Positions 10,380 through 21,809 of a stretch of DNA of 64,000 nucleotides are shown here, piece by piece. Positions within the stretch are counted from its first letter, which is position 1, and each line of letters opens with the position of its first letter. Location of the stretch: contig OX442323.1 of assembly GCA_949358305.1 (NCBI GenBank), forward strand, positions 3,472,001-3,536,000. The letters run 5' to 3'. Both the position numbers and the translations under genes were made by a program. Source of the DNA: Strigamia acuminata (taxonomy: Eukaryota > Arthropoda > Chilopoda > Geophilomorpha > Linotaeniidae). Under the pieces are notes generated by a model. That model worked only from the letters and a program-made list of their open reading frames with translations. It had not been told where the DNA came from and did no database searches.

Positions 10380-11680
10380 TAATATTGGGAACAAAAAGTC
10401 TAAAATTGAGGATAAGAAAGGAAACGAGTGAAAGTGATATTGCATACGAAAGGGAAAAAAGATTTTGATGTATGGGGTAATCGAACCCGCTCTTCTTCAA
10501 TTCTTTTTTTTTTTTTGAAATTTTTTTTTAATGCTCATTACTTTCCCTTTGGTTCACCCTTAAACAATCCATTCGGTTGGTCTTGGATACATCGATCCAA
10601 GTGGCCTTCGGAAAAGACGTTTCAACTTTGGTAGTTTGTGTAGTAGCAAAAATGGGTTGGCATGTGAGTAATTCAATCCAGGCTGGCTGTTTGCCGAATT
10701 TTGTCTAGCAAAGCTGTGCCTGCGACGTATCTCGATATAGACGCTCTTTGAGATCTGTGTCCGTTGATTGTGTCAAGTGTAGCGCAGCCTTTTCTTTTTC
10801 CGACAAGGGGTCACTGAACCTTGTGGCCAGTTGTATAAATAGACGGTCTGTCGGTTGAAATGTAGCAATAAATTTCTGACTTGAGCCGAATGGTTTTTTT
10901 TTTCTTTTTTTCTTTTTTTCTTTTTCGTTTTGTGTTGAAAAATCATTGGAAATGGATAATAAATTATTGCAGCCGAGGAAACTGTGAGAAGGTTGGATTT
11001 ATTATTTAACTCTGATTTTGCTGGGCCAATCAGACTCGGAGTTATTAAATATTGCAGGAAGTATTTTGATGAAATATTTCCTGAATTTGAATTCTGGAAT
11101 TAATTTTTCAAATTTTTTTTTATTTTTATTTTTTTATGATTATTTTTTAAAGAAAAATTTGAAATTAGATTTAGCGATGAATGGATGGAAGCGGATTTGT
11201 TATTGTATTAAATTCGATTTATATTTACGGTTTTGTGTCCCTGAGCTATCGTTCTGTTTTGATGACATGAAATTTCTCTAGGATGAGCTCAGTCACGACC
11301 GTGCTTTTATTTATTTTGGTTAATATCACAGGGTTTGTCGCAGCAACCAGCACTAACAGGATGTTGATCTCAATTTCGAGCGCGGCTGCCAATGCAAACG
11401 ACAATTAGATAAATAAATGCAATAACCACAAGTATTGTTACCATTTGTCAAGGTGCAATTTCATGGAGAATATTTCAGTTTAATCTGGTCATCTGTGGAC
11501 GTGGAATTTGGCCACGTTTATTCCGGTCTAATTTGGCCACGATTTCTTCTAAATAAATAAGCTTAGCTAGAAGGCCATTTTATTTATTTGTTCACCAAAC
11601 TAACACCCAAAATCATTGTTGTATTAATTGATTGTTATTTTATAAAGTATTTTACTATTTAACTATCCAAGCAGATAATA
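10380..11680 (+). other. Intron stretch with nothing recognised
   Basis: AT-rich with poly-T and mixed T/C tracts (10500-10530, 10890-10930, 11110-11140). Short open frames here lack any domain signal. Confidence 0.65.
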
Positions 11681-12103
11681 TAGAGTTTGCGTGATGCATT
11701 TTTCCCTTATTTTGCTCCACGATGCACTATTTTATACTCTGGCCATGTGTAAGTTGAGCCTAAATCCGAGCCTCATAACTCACTCTGTGCTGCCACCAGG
11801 AAAAATAGTTCAGAGTTTATTGCTTGCTTCTTCCAGAAATCTTAGAATGTTCGCTTACTATTTCAGTAGATCGGTTGCAATCCTGGCGTTCGGATCTATT
11901 TTCTTGTATCACTAGACCAGAGAAAAGGCTCGGATTTAGGCTCAACTTACACATGGCCAGAGTATAGTGCCATATCGTTAAGCAAAAAACATTTAGTGTA
12001 TCGTTTTTAACACTAAAATAAAATATAGCGCAGCCAATCAGAAATGAGAACACTATTATTGTTAGCTTCACCCATTGCAAGGGAAAAATGCATCCCGCAA
12101 ACT
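11681..12103. mobile_element. MITE family E copy 1, interrupted by a nested element
   Basis: The left end TAGAGTTTGCGTGATGCATT and right end AATGCATCCCGCAAACT are inverted repeats that extend into TTTTTCCCTTA. Internal sequence (GCGCAGCCAATCAGA, AGTGCCATATCGT) matches, in reverse, the copy at 30064-30557. The element at 11735-11964 is inserted within it. A lone right end of the same family is at 14708-14788. Confidence 0.82.
11735..11964. mobile_element. Nested TA-target MITE, Tc1/mariner-like
   Basis: Inverted ends of about 40 bp begin TACTCTGGCCATGTGTAAGT. TA flanks both sides (11733-11734 and 11965-11966). Removing the insert rejoins ATTTTAGTGCC, exactly the sequence expected from the uninterrupted family E copy at 30064-30557, which proves the insertion order. 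It is 230 bp and non-coding. Confidence 0.92.
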
Positions 12104-12362
12104 TTCAAAATACGAGTACTTCGTAAACACTCATTAGTTAGGTCGAACCAAGATGGATGCTGGCAGTGGCATCAAAATTTTGGTTCGATGAGAGCCAATG
12201 AAATCGTTGGTGTACTCAGAGATAGGGCCAATCACCTTTCAGTTTTATTTTTTTTGGAGGTGACAGGTGTGCGAGTTATACCCGGCTCGCACTAGAGAGT
12301 GAAGCTAGCTTAACTTGGTGAAGGAATATTATTACATTATACTACAAGGTGCACTATACCAC

Positions 12363-12382
12363 ATATATATATATATATATAT
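12363..12382 (+). repeat. (AT)n microsatellite
   Basis: Ten uninterrupted AT dinucleotides about 210 bp upstream of the M1-M3 exon. Confidence 0.95.
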
Positions 12383-12592
12383 CTGGCTCGAGAAAATATT
12401 ATTTCGAGTTCTTTAATGTCTGGTCAGTTATTGTCTAGAATTGCAAACAAGTAGATGTGCCATTGGGCAAAGTAAACTCCACGTTAATTGTTTTCTTATT
12501 TGCCAGTACAGCTGGAGGTAGAACAACAATAAGCTTGGTTGCATATGCTGTATTGTTATTAAATGATGTCTACTTTGTTTATTTCGTTGCAG

Positions 12593-13029
12593 GCAACTAC
12601 TCACGCTTGGTATGCGAGATTCAGTTCGTTCGCAGCATGGGCTACTATTTGATACAAATTTACATCCCTTCGAGTCTGATCGTAATCATCTCGTGGGTGT
12701 CATTCTGGCTCAATCGCAATGCAACACCAGCCCGTGTAGCCCTAGGCGTGACAACTGTGCTCACCATGACAACTTTAATGTCGAGCACCAACGCTGCACT
12801 GCCGAAAATCTCGTATGTGAAAAGTATCGACGTATTTCTAGGAACATGTTTCGTGATGGTGTTCGCGTCCCTGTTGGAGTATGCAACTGTAGGTTATATG
12901 GGAAAACGGATTCAGATGAGGAAATCTCGACTCCAAGCACTCCAGAAACTCGCCGAACAGCGCAAGACCGGCACCTCGGAGACGAATCATGCTGAGGGGG
13001 GCGCTGAAGGAGCTCAACCAAAGCAGACC
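12593..13029 (+). CDS. Rdl: Rdl exon: loop C, M1-M3 channel pore and start of cytoplasmic loop
   Basis: Codes 145 residues after GC completes a Gly codon. In order: NYSRLVCEI (loop C, with the GABA-contacting Tyr), M1 from about [19 protein letters not shown]2 from [19 protein letters not shown]3 from [20 protein letters not shown], then the basic [15 protein letters not shown] stretch of the M3-M4 loop. Pore residues are wild type: Arg 0', Ala 2', Thr 6' and Leu 9'. PAR before M2 marks an anion-selective channel. Ala 2' is the dieldrin-resistance position (Ser or Gly in resistant insects), and the M3 Gly linked to meta-diamide and isoxazoline action is present. The acceptor is CGTTGCAG at 12592. 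The donor is GTAAGT at 13030, phase 0 after ...PKQT. An open frame extends upstream to 12457, but that part is intron. Confidence 0.97.
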
Positions 13030-13308
13030 GTAAGTTTCATTCGCCATTTTTTTTACAACTCTTTTTTCTGTGAGTAGTTTGTTTCTTTGTTTTTTCGTTT
13101 GGTTTGCTTCCTACTTTTCTTTTTTGAGTTTGGATTTGTTTTTAAGTGTCAAAGCGTGAGTTGGCGGCATCTGGGATGTGAATAACGTTGACAGGAAGCG
13201 AAAGAGAATTTAAATGGTGTCACTTCCTGTAAGCATACGCTTCTTATCCACAATTCCTCAGTTTGCAGTGTATGATATAAGTTTTCCCAGATGATTATTT
13301 GCGACCAT

Positions 13309-13422
13309 CTGCCCCTGCGCGCTGATCACTGCCCTGCAATGCAAGGCGCTTGGTGCAGCTCATGTGTTTCTCACCCTCCGAGTGGCTTGCGTTGCAGGGA
13401 AGTGATCAGCGCGCAGGGGCAG
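13309..13422. repeat. Foldback (hairpin) element
   Basis: Two 37-bp arms, CTGCCCCTGCGCGCTGATCA onward and its inverse at the right, match with about two mismatches around a 40-bp loop. It is GC-rich against an AT-rich background and lies 280 bp after the M1-M3 exon. It could be a very short MITE; no target duplication is evident. Confidence 0.85.
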
Positions 13423-13452
13423 CTGTTCACATATCGAAGTAAATCGAAGTTC

Positions 13453-13530
13453 TATGTAAAAACACTCACTGAATCGGCCATTTTCGTAAACATCCGGTCG
13501 TCATCTTGATTGGTGAGTGTTTTTATACTG
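13453..13530. repeat. Short inverted repeat
   Basis: GTAAAAACACTCAC and GTGAGTGTTTTTA face each other across about 45 bp. This may be a tiny inverted-repeat element next to the foldback at 13309-13422. Confidence 0.6.
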
Positions 13531-14707
13531 AATAGAGTTTTAAGCACGTGATCGGTGCAAAGCTGCGGGGAATATCCGGTGGCAACGCTACATTTAAATA
13601 CGTTTCGATGTCTCCTGGAAAGCAGTCGTTTAGCAATTACGCCAAACGGTACTGTCGGCCATTTTGGTTTTTCGTGGTTGTTTTTTGTGTGTGTATAAGA
13701 GATTTGTGTTCGATTAAAATATTTAAATGTGCTGGGCCTTCGTTTCGGCTGTGTGGATGATGGGTAAGGTAGTTAGGAAATATGAGTGTCATCGTGGACA
13801 ATTTACGCGAGCATTAAACTCCCGCTTTTCCTTTTCTCTAATTATCGAGCGATGCCAGAGCGAGCAAAGCGATCGCATTAAACAAAAATGGCGGCGGATA
13901 AATCAGGCCACGTTTGTTGGTTTTATTTGCAAATTAAGACACCAGCGCCGTTGCCGGTCCTCCGACGCCGAGGACACAATTGGATTTGATGAATAGTAAT
14001 GGGATACAATTTGGAAATAAAACGGGAAGTGGACCGACGGAGTTTTGCTAAGTTTTCTTTGTTCTGGGCACAGAAGTTTTCGTATTTCATTTTTTTTTGG
14101 GGGGGGTTCAACGACTGATTAGATAGTATGGGCACTCGTAAAAGGCACCCTGAATTTTTTTTTATTACTCACGTCTGTGTGAACAAGTCGAGTTGAGTTG
14201 CACAGCGCAAAGATGATGATTCGGAAACTTGCCTAGTTTTTATTATGTTCGTCTTTGGAGTCTTACAATGCTGGTTTTGATGGCACTAACCTCTTTATTT
14301 CGCGATACTCGTGCCAAATGGAGTTTTATTTAAAAGTTTAACCACAGAATAATAATAATAAACGTCAAAATATGTAGGGACAAGCAGTGCGTGTATGGTA
14401 ATACAAACTGCAACTTTTGAAACAGTTTGCTGCAGTTTATATTGGGCAGACGGCTGAAACACATGGCCCTTTTGTTAGTTTAGAAGTAAACTGGGTTTTA
14501 TGGGATTTTGATTATCAGATTTTACAACCTATAATTTTTCTAATGTTTGTATTTTTTAGTTTTAGGGCTTAAATATACTTAGCGAGAAATTTGGAATGTA
14601 AATTTTGTAAATGTGCTCGTTGATCACGGGAAACTCTCCTAAACGCCCCAAACATTAGTGTTTCTTAAATAAATCAAAGAATATTAATTATTAGATTAGA
14701 TGCATAG

Positions 14708-14788
14708 ATTTTTTCCTTACGATATGGCACTAAAATCGTGTAACGTGGCACAAAATAAGGGAAAAATGCATTCCGCAAACTCTCTAAT
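14708..14788. mobile_element. MITE family E fragment (one end)
   Basis: ACGATATGGCACTAAAAT, then TAAGGGAAAAATGCATTCCG and CAAACTCTCT match the right end of the copy at 30064-30557. The rest of the element is missing. Confidence 0.75.
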
Positions 14789-15847
14789 ATCTAAATTGCG
14801 GTTAGGTTAGAGTCTGTTTTCAAGGGCAATCCCGGGTTGCCGTGCAGGGAAGCCTTCCAGTTTGTCCAAAAACAATGGGGCCAGCTGGTCGTGATTTGTA
14901 ATCACCGTAAGTGGTTTAAACGACGTGATGGAGCGGAATTTTGATTTGAGGTGGGAGGTACGAAACGGTTTCCGAACCACGCCGTCTATCACGAATTGTT
15001 GAAAAATTCAGGGCAAAACTGGGCCCAACAATGGATTTTGTCAGCGACTATTTTTAGGCAGCCATTACTGCCCCACTTTTCGAATGAAGCTGGTGATTTC
15101 TTTTGTGCGCTGAAGCAAATTGGTGAAACTAAAACACGCAACTTTTCGAGTCGTTGTTTTTTACTGGCATTTTCTTTTTTTTTTTTTTTTGGTTTGATAC
15201 CGTGGTAATTTACTCGTCTTTTCGGTGCGTTTAGGCGTTCTAGATTAAGTTGCGGTGGGATTAGGGCTGGGGATCCATCAAACGAGCTGCGCGTGCGTCC
15301 AAGAGGTGGCTTGGAGCTCGGCAGTGTAGAAAATCGAGAGCAAGGAATTAAGTTAGGTTTATGTCGACTGTAAATTGTGTAATTCTCTTTTTGTTTGCAC
15401 AAAATAAAAAGTTTTACGTCGTTAACTTATTTACCTGCCTCGGTTTGTGCGGCCATTCTGGGTAGAAATAGAAGATGGGTAATGGAAGTCGGATAAAGGA
15501 TGTTTGTTTGTGTGCACTGTAAGATGGCGTTTTAAATATGTAATAGTGGTGTTCTGTACGTACGGCTGGATTAATGCATAAAAGATCGAGGCTGGGAAGT
15601 TGTTTTGAGAATTGAAAATGCTGGTCTGTTTTGTGTTTGTACGTGAATAATTGATGAATCGGGTGGTTTTTGATGGAAATGTTCTCCTCGTTCGGTTTTT
15701 GCTGTCAAAGGCTTGATTCAAATTTAAGGACCAGCTGAACTGTTGCATGAATAATTGAGTTGGGGTTAGCGAAATGATACGGCGTGTAATGGTTTAATGG
15801 ATTGAATTAAAGATGGTTGGTTATGACAATCGGTGGGTGCAATTGTA

Positions 15848-15909
15848 TTTGCTGACAAAAATGGCAGTTTTGAATAAGAGCCGCGGCTCGTAATCGATTA
15901 TATACGGTA
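15848..15909. mobile_element. MITE family F fragment (one end)
   Basis: The reverse complement of this stretch matches the left end of the copies at 21452 and 45292: AAGAGCCGCGGCTC next to AAAACTGCCATTTTTGTCAG. About 60 bp, in opposite orientation to the full copies. Confidence 0.8.
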
Positions 15910-16235
15910 GTTTGCCATTTATTGTTTTCTAAGCCAGTTTTTACCCGGTTTATTTGACCTAGTATCTATTGTGTAGAGTTTAAGAAGTGTGGGCTTCTGC
16001 TATAAGAGCTTCCATCGCGGAATGGGGCTGAAGAGCATCAGAGACTATGCTTGAAATCATCATTAGTTCCTAAAAGCTTTTCCTGTTTATTACAATTCCA
16101 TTTATTTTTGTATGGTTGGGAATGTGATAATATCATAGTCAGGAAGGTGTATGCTAATTTACATTTGCAAAATGACAAATTTTAGATTTAAGGTTAGGTA
16201 TTTCTGAAATTCGAGTATTGTGCATGCGCAGAGAC

Positions 16236-16662
16236 CAGGGGGTACGACATTCAACCGAATCTCTGACGTGGGCTTTAGAATTCCGTTAAAAAATCCCCGA
16301 ATCCCGAATCTTTACATTTTATAAAAATTTTGAATTTTTTGTCGAAAATTGGACAAAAGTTAAAATATTTTCGACTTTTTTTTTAATTAAAATAATCATC
16401 TCAATCTTTCTGGAGTACCTCGTACTCCATTTCTGTATATGTTAATTTGCAGCGCCACCTATTTTGCTACCTGAATAAACACTTAGACTAACTAGCTTTA
16501 AGGTGATGGTCAAGCTCTGAGTTTTGTCCTTTCTCAATCCAACACTATCGATCTCTACAAATCCATCAAACACTTCACTTTCCAAATCCCAACCGAATCC
16601 CAACCGAATCCCATGAAAGATTCGAATCTCTGACACGCAGATTCTGATTGCCGTACCCCCTG
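16236..16662. mobile_element. hAT-like MITE family G copy 1, 8-bp target duplication
   Basis: Ends CAGGGGGTACG and CGTACCCCCTG are inverted repeats. The element is flanked by a perfect 8-bp duplication, GCAGAGAC (16228-16235 and 16663-16670), the hallmark of hAT insertion. The interior carries several ATTCCCGAATC / GAATCTCTGAC words and an AT-rich core. An internally deleted copy in the opposite orientation is at 50131-50391. It is 427 bp and non-coding. Confidence 0.93.
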
Positions 16663-17733
16663 GCAGAGACGTTTCTTGTCCACCAGAGAAACGACGCGTA
16701 AGGGAAAACGGAAAGAATTCGCTTTTGCGGGCGAAGATTGACTTTTCTATTGATTTTATTTCTGTGTGCGCGCACGTTTTATTTCTGAGAGGCAGGCATT
16801 GTAATTGCTTAATGCATTATTTAGGTTTAAAAATCATTAAGGGCTAATGACGACACAAACGTATACTTAGAGACGAGATAGGAGATAGTGATCAGGAACA
16901 ATAACATAAAAGCAGTCCGGACTGGTATTGATAAAAGATTTAAAACAAATTTACTCAAAAGACTCGCTCATTTTAAATTCTTAGTTTCATGGTAAGTGAG
17001 TGACTTGGCCGCCAATCTTCGGATTCAAACGAGCACAAAAATGGGGAATTTATTTCCAGCTGCCAATCACTATTAACAGTTCCATTGCTGTGAGATCAAT
17101 GTGACCAAAAAAAATTCATAACCGCAAAGAAATTGTTTTAAAAAATGGTTTCGTTCTTTAAGTGCAGTCAGAGTGAGACAAGCAGTTTGAAAGGCATTTT
17201 TAATAAAGTCTAAATGACTTTATGAATGCGTTTAATCACTTTGGTGAGTTCGGTTGCTTTTACGGTGCAGTTTGCGTCATGATTAGAGGGATTGTTGGCT
17301 CATTTTGAATTATTTGTATTCAAATTTTTATATATTTTACTTTGATAAATAGAAATGAAATAAGAATTTAATTATGTACACAAATTTAAATATTGGATTT
17401 AAAACAATTTTTATGGAGGCTGACATGACAGTCATGTGATTAGAACGAGCGTCATTTATTTGTCGTAGAGCCTCGGAGGCTACCAATGAGAATAAAGCTG
17501 TGCTTTCGAGTGGGAGAAATATCATAAAGTAGAAGAGCAAAATAGAAGAGCACATGCAATGTGTCTACATCAGCAGTTGCTGTTGTTTTTCCTGCACTAC
17601 ATCCCTTCGAAAGACTGAGACACTTCACGCGCGCACATGAATTTAAGAAAAATGAGTCCCATAAAATTAAATTACTTTACGACAAATTTACAAAAATTGC
17701 TAAGATATGAAACAAATTAATAATTATATGAAT

Positions 17734-17794
17734 AACAAATAAATGATGTTATGCTGTATGGATTCCCTCCATTAAATAACATCATTTATTTGTT
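17734..17794. repeat. Perfect 19-bp hairpin
   Basis: AACAAATAAATGATGTTAT at 17734-17752 is answered exactly by its inverse at 17776-17794, with a 23-base loop. Function unknown; probably an AT-rich foldback remnant. Confidence 0.8.
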
Positions 17795-18959
17795 GATGTT
17801 ACATAAGATGCGTTTCATAATTATAAATCCACCTACAAATTCTGTGTTACAGCCAAAAATTCTTCCCAACAAAAATTTCTTTATACTGTTTGATTATAAA
17901 ATGTGTTTTTACAAGATTTTAAGAAGTTTTCGTTAAAAGGAAATTATTTTTTATATTGTTATAGCAAAAATTTAATTTTTAGGTGTTGCATAATTATAAA
18001 TCCACATTAATTAGAACAACTAACGTGCATTTTATACCGTAAATATGTAGGAATCAGACCGTCCTTTTAATACAAGTCGCTAAAGTGAGTAGAGTTGCTT
18101 TCGAAGAGCAAGATAAGCAGCGGAGCACTGGCGAATAGATTTGTGGAGTTCGCAGTAGCTAATTATTTATTGGAGATGGATTAAAGGTTTAATGCTACAT
18201 TAAATGTATCTGGTGTTTGGAATGGTAATCAACAATAGAACATTATACGATCAACTGGAGTCATAAAGCCTTTGTATTTACACATTGGCGTTGGCGTGCA
18301 ATCGAGTTACGCCTCGGTCGAGTGAGCAGTGCCACTATTCATTTCTGGAAAAATCATATAATGTACATAATAAAAGCAGGCGGGTAATGCCCAACTTAAA
18401 GTTTCTCTCTCTCTGGTCGAGAATTTGGTTGAGAACGGAAGGATTTTTGCGGGCATTTCCTTGTTTAATAATTAAAATGCAAAAGAAGAGTTTATTTATT
18501 TATTATTTGCATACATCTGTCATCAGGTGGCTTAAAAGGATTAAATTTTTAGTGATTGTGCTCAAGGCATACATCATCAGGTAAAATCTCTTGCATCACA
18601 AACTCATTTACTAAAGTGGATTCCCAATGGAGATTGTTAAACTCGTTTCCATCATCCTTTTTTAATCAAGTACACAATGTAATGACACGTGATTCATAAA
18701 TGTAATAGGCAAGTTGAAAGTGTAGGCGGCGAAAAAAGCTTGTTCTGGGCGGTATCAATCCATAATTAAGTTTGTTGGCTTTATTTAATGCATCATACCG
18801 AAGGGATTAATACTGGGGAAGTGCACTGCAGGAAAGCATTTTTTTTCTTTTTCTTGTTTGTTTTTTTTCTTTTTTTTATATTTATGGATTGAATGAACTA
18901 TTTGGTTACCATCAATGCTTTATTTACAAAATTTAGATTTTTCCTAAATTTTAATTTTT

Positions 18960-19131
18960 TTATTTTTAGTTTTTTTAGTTTTCTTGATGAATTTTAACAT
19001 TAATTTTAGTCATTCTGTTCAATTTAGTCGTTTTGGTTAATTTAGATATTGGATTCAGTCGTTTTGGTCAATTTAGACTCGTGTTGTAGCGGTTACTTGG
19101 TTGAATGGGCATCCCGCGTTCTATTAGAGCA
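18960..19131. mobile_element. Family D copy 3, left-truncated
   Basis: The right end GCGTTCTATTAGAGCAC and the preceding TCAATTTAGACTCGTGTTGT block match the other family D copies. Only about three array units (TTTAGTCGTTTTGGTTAA) remain, and no left terminal repeat is visible upstream. Confidence 0.75.
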
Positions 19132-19668
19132 CTTGGTGTGTATATTCGGTTGAGGCAACGCAGTTTCGAGTACGATGGGATTGATCTGTTGAAGCCAGAG
19201 GTCACCACTTGGCGCAGCACGTTCAGTTCAGATGTTAAAAATACTTGTGATGCGTCATAAGCGGTGGTGGATTAGAGATACGGGATTTATTTAGTGTTTG
19301 CGAATTTGTACGCACGAAATACGATACTTTAAATCATTTATTTGTTGGGAAAGGATTTGTTGTAGTTGGTATTGTTGTTTGTTTTTTTTTCTCAACAATT
19401 TTATGTTAATTTGTCACTATTTATGGGCATCAAGGGTTTTATTGTGCATTTTCTATTGTGTATTTATGGCTGCGTCTGGGGTATTTTAATCAGGGATTGC
19501 CAAGTTTTTGTTTAACATAATGAATTATTTAAGACAGTTTGGATGCAGATAGGCCTAATCAGGTGTTTGTTGGGTGGGAGTGGGGGTGGGGGTTGGGGAA
19601 TTTCGAGAAAAGTAGGGAAATTAAAACAAAAACACTTTGAAAACAGCTTTTTGAATGCATAAATTTTT

Positions 19669-19939
19669 GGTTTAAAAATATATTGAAATTACATTGCAAT
19701 ATTTACTATTTGAATCATATATTTGGATTTATTTGATGTGTATGGATATAGATCTGTTCACTTATCAATGTAAAAGTTCATCAAATAGTCGTACGAACGA
19801 ATGCATTTTTAAATTGTATTATGAAATGTATTATTTAATGTAGAAATAGTAGTCTGTACTTAATTCCGCGAGATGCCGAACATTTTGGAATGCATTCAGT
19901 GAAAAGCAATATATTGTAAAAGATATTTTTGAACCGTGT
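19669..19939. repeat. Family C-like inverted-repeat element
   Basis: The left end GGTTTAAAAATATATTG and the right end AAAAGATATTTTTGAACCGT face each other. Both resemble the left border of the repeat at 3874. The interior shares GAATGCATTCAGTGAAA-type words with that copy but is strongly diverged. Confidence 0.5.
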
Positions 19940-20210
19940 GGATTTATTCCGTAAGTCAGCTTTTTGAGAGCTGCAGAAAATCTCTTCGTGAAAGAGTGGT
20001 TTTGTTCGATGTTCGATGGAAGAAACTGAGAATTCGAACAAAATCCATCGTTGGCAGAAAGATTTGGGGGAATGTCTTCTCGCATCTGGAAAAAGACCAA
20101 CTAAAGAAAGGAAAAACTTAACATGTCGAGCTCAGATTGGTGCGAGACCAAACCTATTCAACCTTACATTTATTGTCCACACAAGTGTGCCATTTATTTA
20201 TTTATTTATT

Positions 20211-20343
20211 GTTTAAATACATCGAAAATATAGGGGTAACATTATTTTATTGTACTAATATCAGAAAGAAATTGTCATTTCTGTAACAATCACAGAAGTT
20301 ATTTTATGTAACAATGGAGGGGTGGACCTATCATTATTGGACG
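20211..20343 (+). repeat. Dispersed repeat family H copy 1
   Basis: About 133 bp nearly identical (around 93 percent by eye) to 47426-47558 in the same orientation, for example CATTTCTGTAACAATCACAG and GGTGGACCTATCATTATTGG. No inverted ends were seen. The high similarity against diverged flanks marks a recent dispersed element or fragment. Confidence 0.85.
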
Positions 20344-20349
20344 TGAAAT

Positions 20350-21450
20350 TTGCAATGTCGACGTGTGCAGTGAAGCTAACTCGTTTTCATCTAAAAGATA
20401 AATTATAAAAACAATCAATGACGAAAAATGTGCAAAACGAAAAGTGTGCACACGATTCCCTAAACAGTAATTTCAATTCTCAACTTCGACGTTTGCGAGT
20501 TTTTCGATTCGGAACTATAGTCTTTTATTGACCAACCGCCTCCATTTTACGAGGACGAGGTGCAGCAAACGAGGCGAGAAGGCAGAACGCAGTAAAAACA
20601 CATAAGACGCAAACAGTTCCTGCTACCGAGCGACGACTTTTGTATCGCTCATTACACCACTCAAATTGACACCAAAAAAAATCTATAATTTATTTTTCGA
20701 CCAATAAAAACAAAAATTCAATCTAAAGTGTAATTTTTCTTATATTTTCGTGCAGCAAAAAAAGAAGTGAAATTGATCTTGTTAATGTGTAAATGCAATT
20801 TTTTTCTTCTCTTTTTGCCTGCCTTTTTCTTTATTATTTATATTTTTTAAAGTCTTTGTTGTAGCGCAATCATCCGATTAAGTGAGTGCACAAAGAAAGC
20901 ACTTTGCAGATAGTATATCAGGAGTGCGAGTAAATTTCTTTTTCTCTCTCTTTCCTTTACCCTTTGACGACATTGGAGTGAAGCACAACAGCAGCCGCCT
21001 ATTGATTTCTGCCCGAAGATGTAACTTCTTTTTCATTTGGTTGCAATTGCGTCTCCTTTCTTGCTTTTCTCGGGGGAATTTTTCGGGCTTTAGTGGGAAT
21101 TTGTAACGAGTGGAATTCAGTAGCGCATCATCACCATATAACACACAACACCGGCAAGCGAAACGTTTCTTGTGCCCATGAACTAGGTTTTGTGATGGAA
21201 GACGGTTGAGAGTCTTTGTCGGTTTCCTAGACGACTGTTGACGCACTTCCGTTTCTTAAAAGCTCGCTTATTGTGGGCTTAAATTGTTTGCCTCTTCAAT
21301 TCATCAAGGTTTTTTCCCTTCTTCTGCATTCAAGGACATTCAAAGACTTTTCTTTCTTCAGTGTTGTATTGCCAGGCAATCAGCAATTCTTCCTAACTGC
21401 AGTCTGCGCTTGGTATCTTCATGCACAAATTCAAACACTAAATTATTCTA
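20350..21450 (+). other. Intron stretch with nothing recognised
   Basis: Contains a 122-residue minus-strand frame (20878-21246) rich in Lys and Arg with no domain, judged to be chance. Confidence 0.55.
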
Positions 21451-21451
21451 T

Positions 21452-21804
21452 TTACGGTATTTTATCGATTAAGAGCCGCGGCTCTTATTCAAAACTGCCA
21501 TTTTTGTCAGCAATTAAAATTTCGGTTTTTCGTTAAGAAAGTCTGAACGTCACAAACGAAGCGTACGTTCATCGTTCCTGAGGTTAAATACGGAAACAAT
21601 ACCGTACTTTTGCAAAAATACGGTATTGTACGGATCGTAATTTGCATTTAAAACTTAAAAATCTGAGTCAGTCTCTCTCATTCTTTCTTCAAAGCACATT
21701 ACGTGAGTTAGATCCATTAAGAACATAAAACCACGTAATAGTATGCTTGGTGTCTCAGCCGCGGCTACAATTCCAGGGTGACTCTTAATCGGTAAAATAC
21801 GGTA
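21452..21804. mobile_element. MITE family F copy 1
   Basis: The left end (A/T)TACGGTATTTTATCGATT is followed by AAGAGCCGCGGCTC; the right end GCCGCGGCTACAATTCCAGG leads to TAAAATACGGTA. The body is closely similar to 45292-45656 in the same orientation (shared GTCTCTCTCATTCTTTCTTC and ACATAAAACCACGTAATAGT). The SacII-type CCGCGG palindromes near both ends are distinctive. It is about 353 bp and non-coding. Confidence 0.88.
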
Positions 21805-21809
21805 TTTGT

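Larger units (their letters stand above)
8713..12592 (+). other. Rdl intron (3880 bp)
   Basis: Begins GTAATA and ends CGTTGCAG. It holds a Tigger/pogo-like MITE (8923-9107), a minisatellite-bearing MITE (9630-10370), a nested pair of MITEs (11681-12103 with 11735-11964 inside) and an AT dinucleotide run (12363-12382). Positions 10380-11680 show nothing recognisable. Confidence 0.85.
13540..16227 (+). other. Intron stretch, mostly unrecognised
   Basis: Contains the family E fragment at 14708-14788, the family F fragment at 15848-15909 and a GC-richer island near 13850-13990. Otherwise nothing recognised; the ORFs here are short and low in information. Confidence 0.6.
16671..19660 (+). other. 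Intron stretch, mostly unrecognised
   Basis: Holds the perfect hairpin at 17734-17794, the repeated word CATAATTATAAATCCAC (near 17816 and 17989) and the truncated family D copy at 18960-19131. The remainder is AT-rich with no recognisable gene. Confidence 0.6.

Noticed and set aside
10470-10500. tRNA T-arm-like sequence on the minus strand (GGGTTCGATTACCCC)
   Set aside because: No matching anticodon arm, D arm or acceptor stem at the right distances.
12457-12592. Open frame continuing upstream of the M1-M3 exon with an ATG at 12457
   Set aside because: A good acceptor (CGTTGCAG) at 12592 joins in phase to the exon at 8575-8712, and the upstream residues bear no resemblance to the family.
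20878-21246. 122-residue minus-strand Lys/Arg-rich ORF
   Set aside because: Low complexity, no domain, overlapping frames on the other strand.
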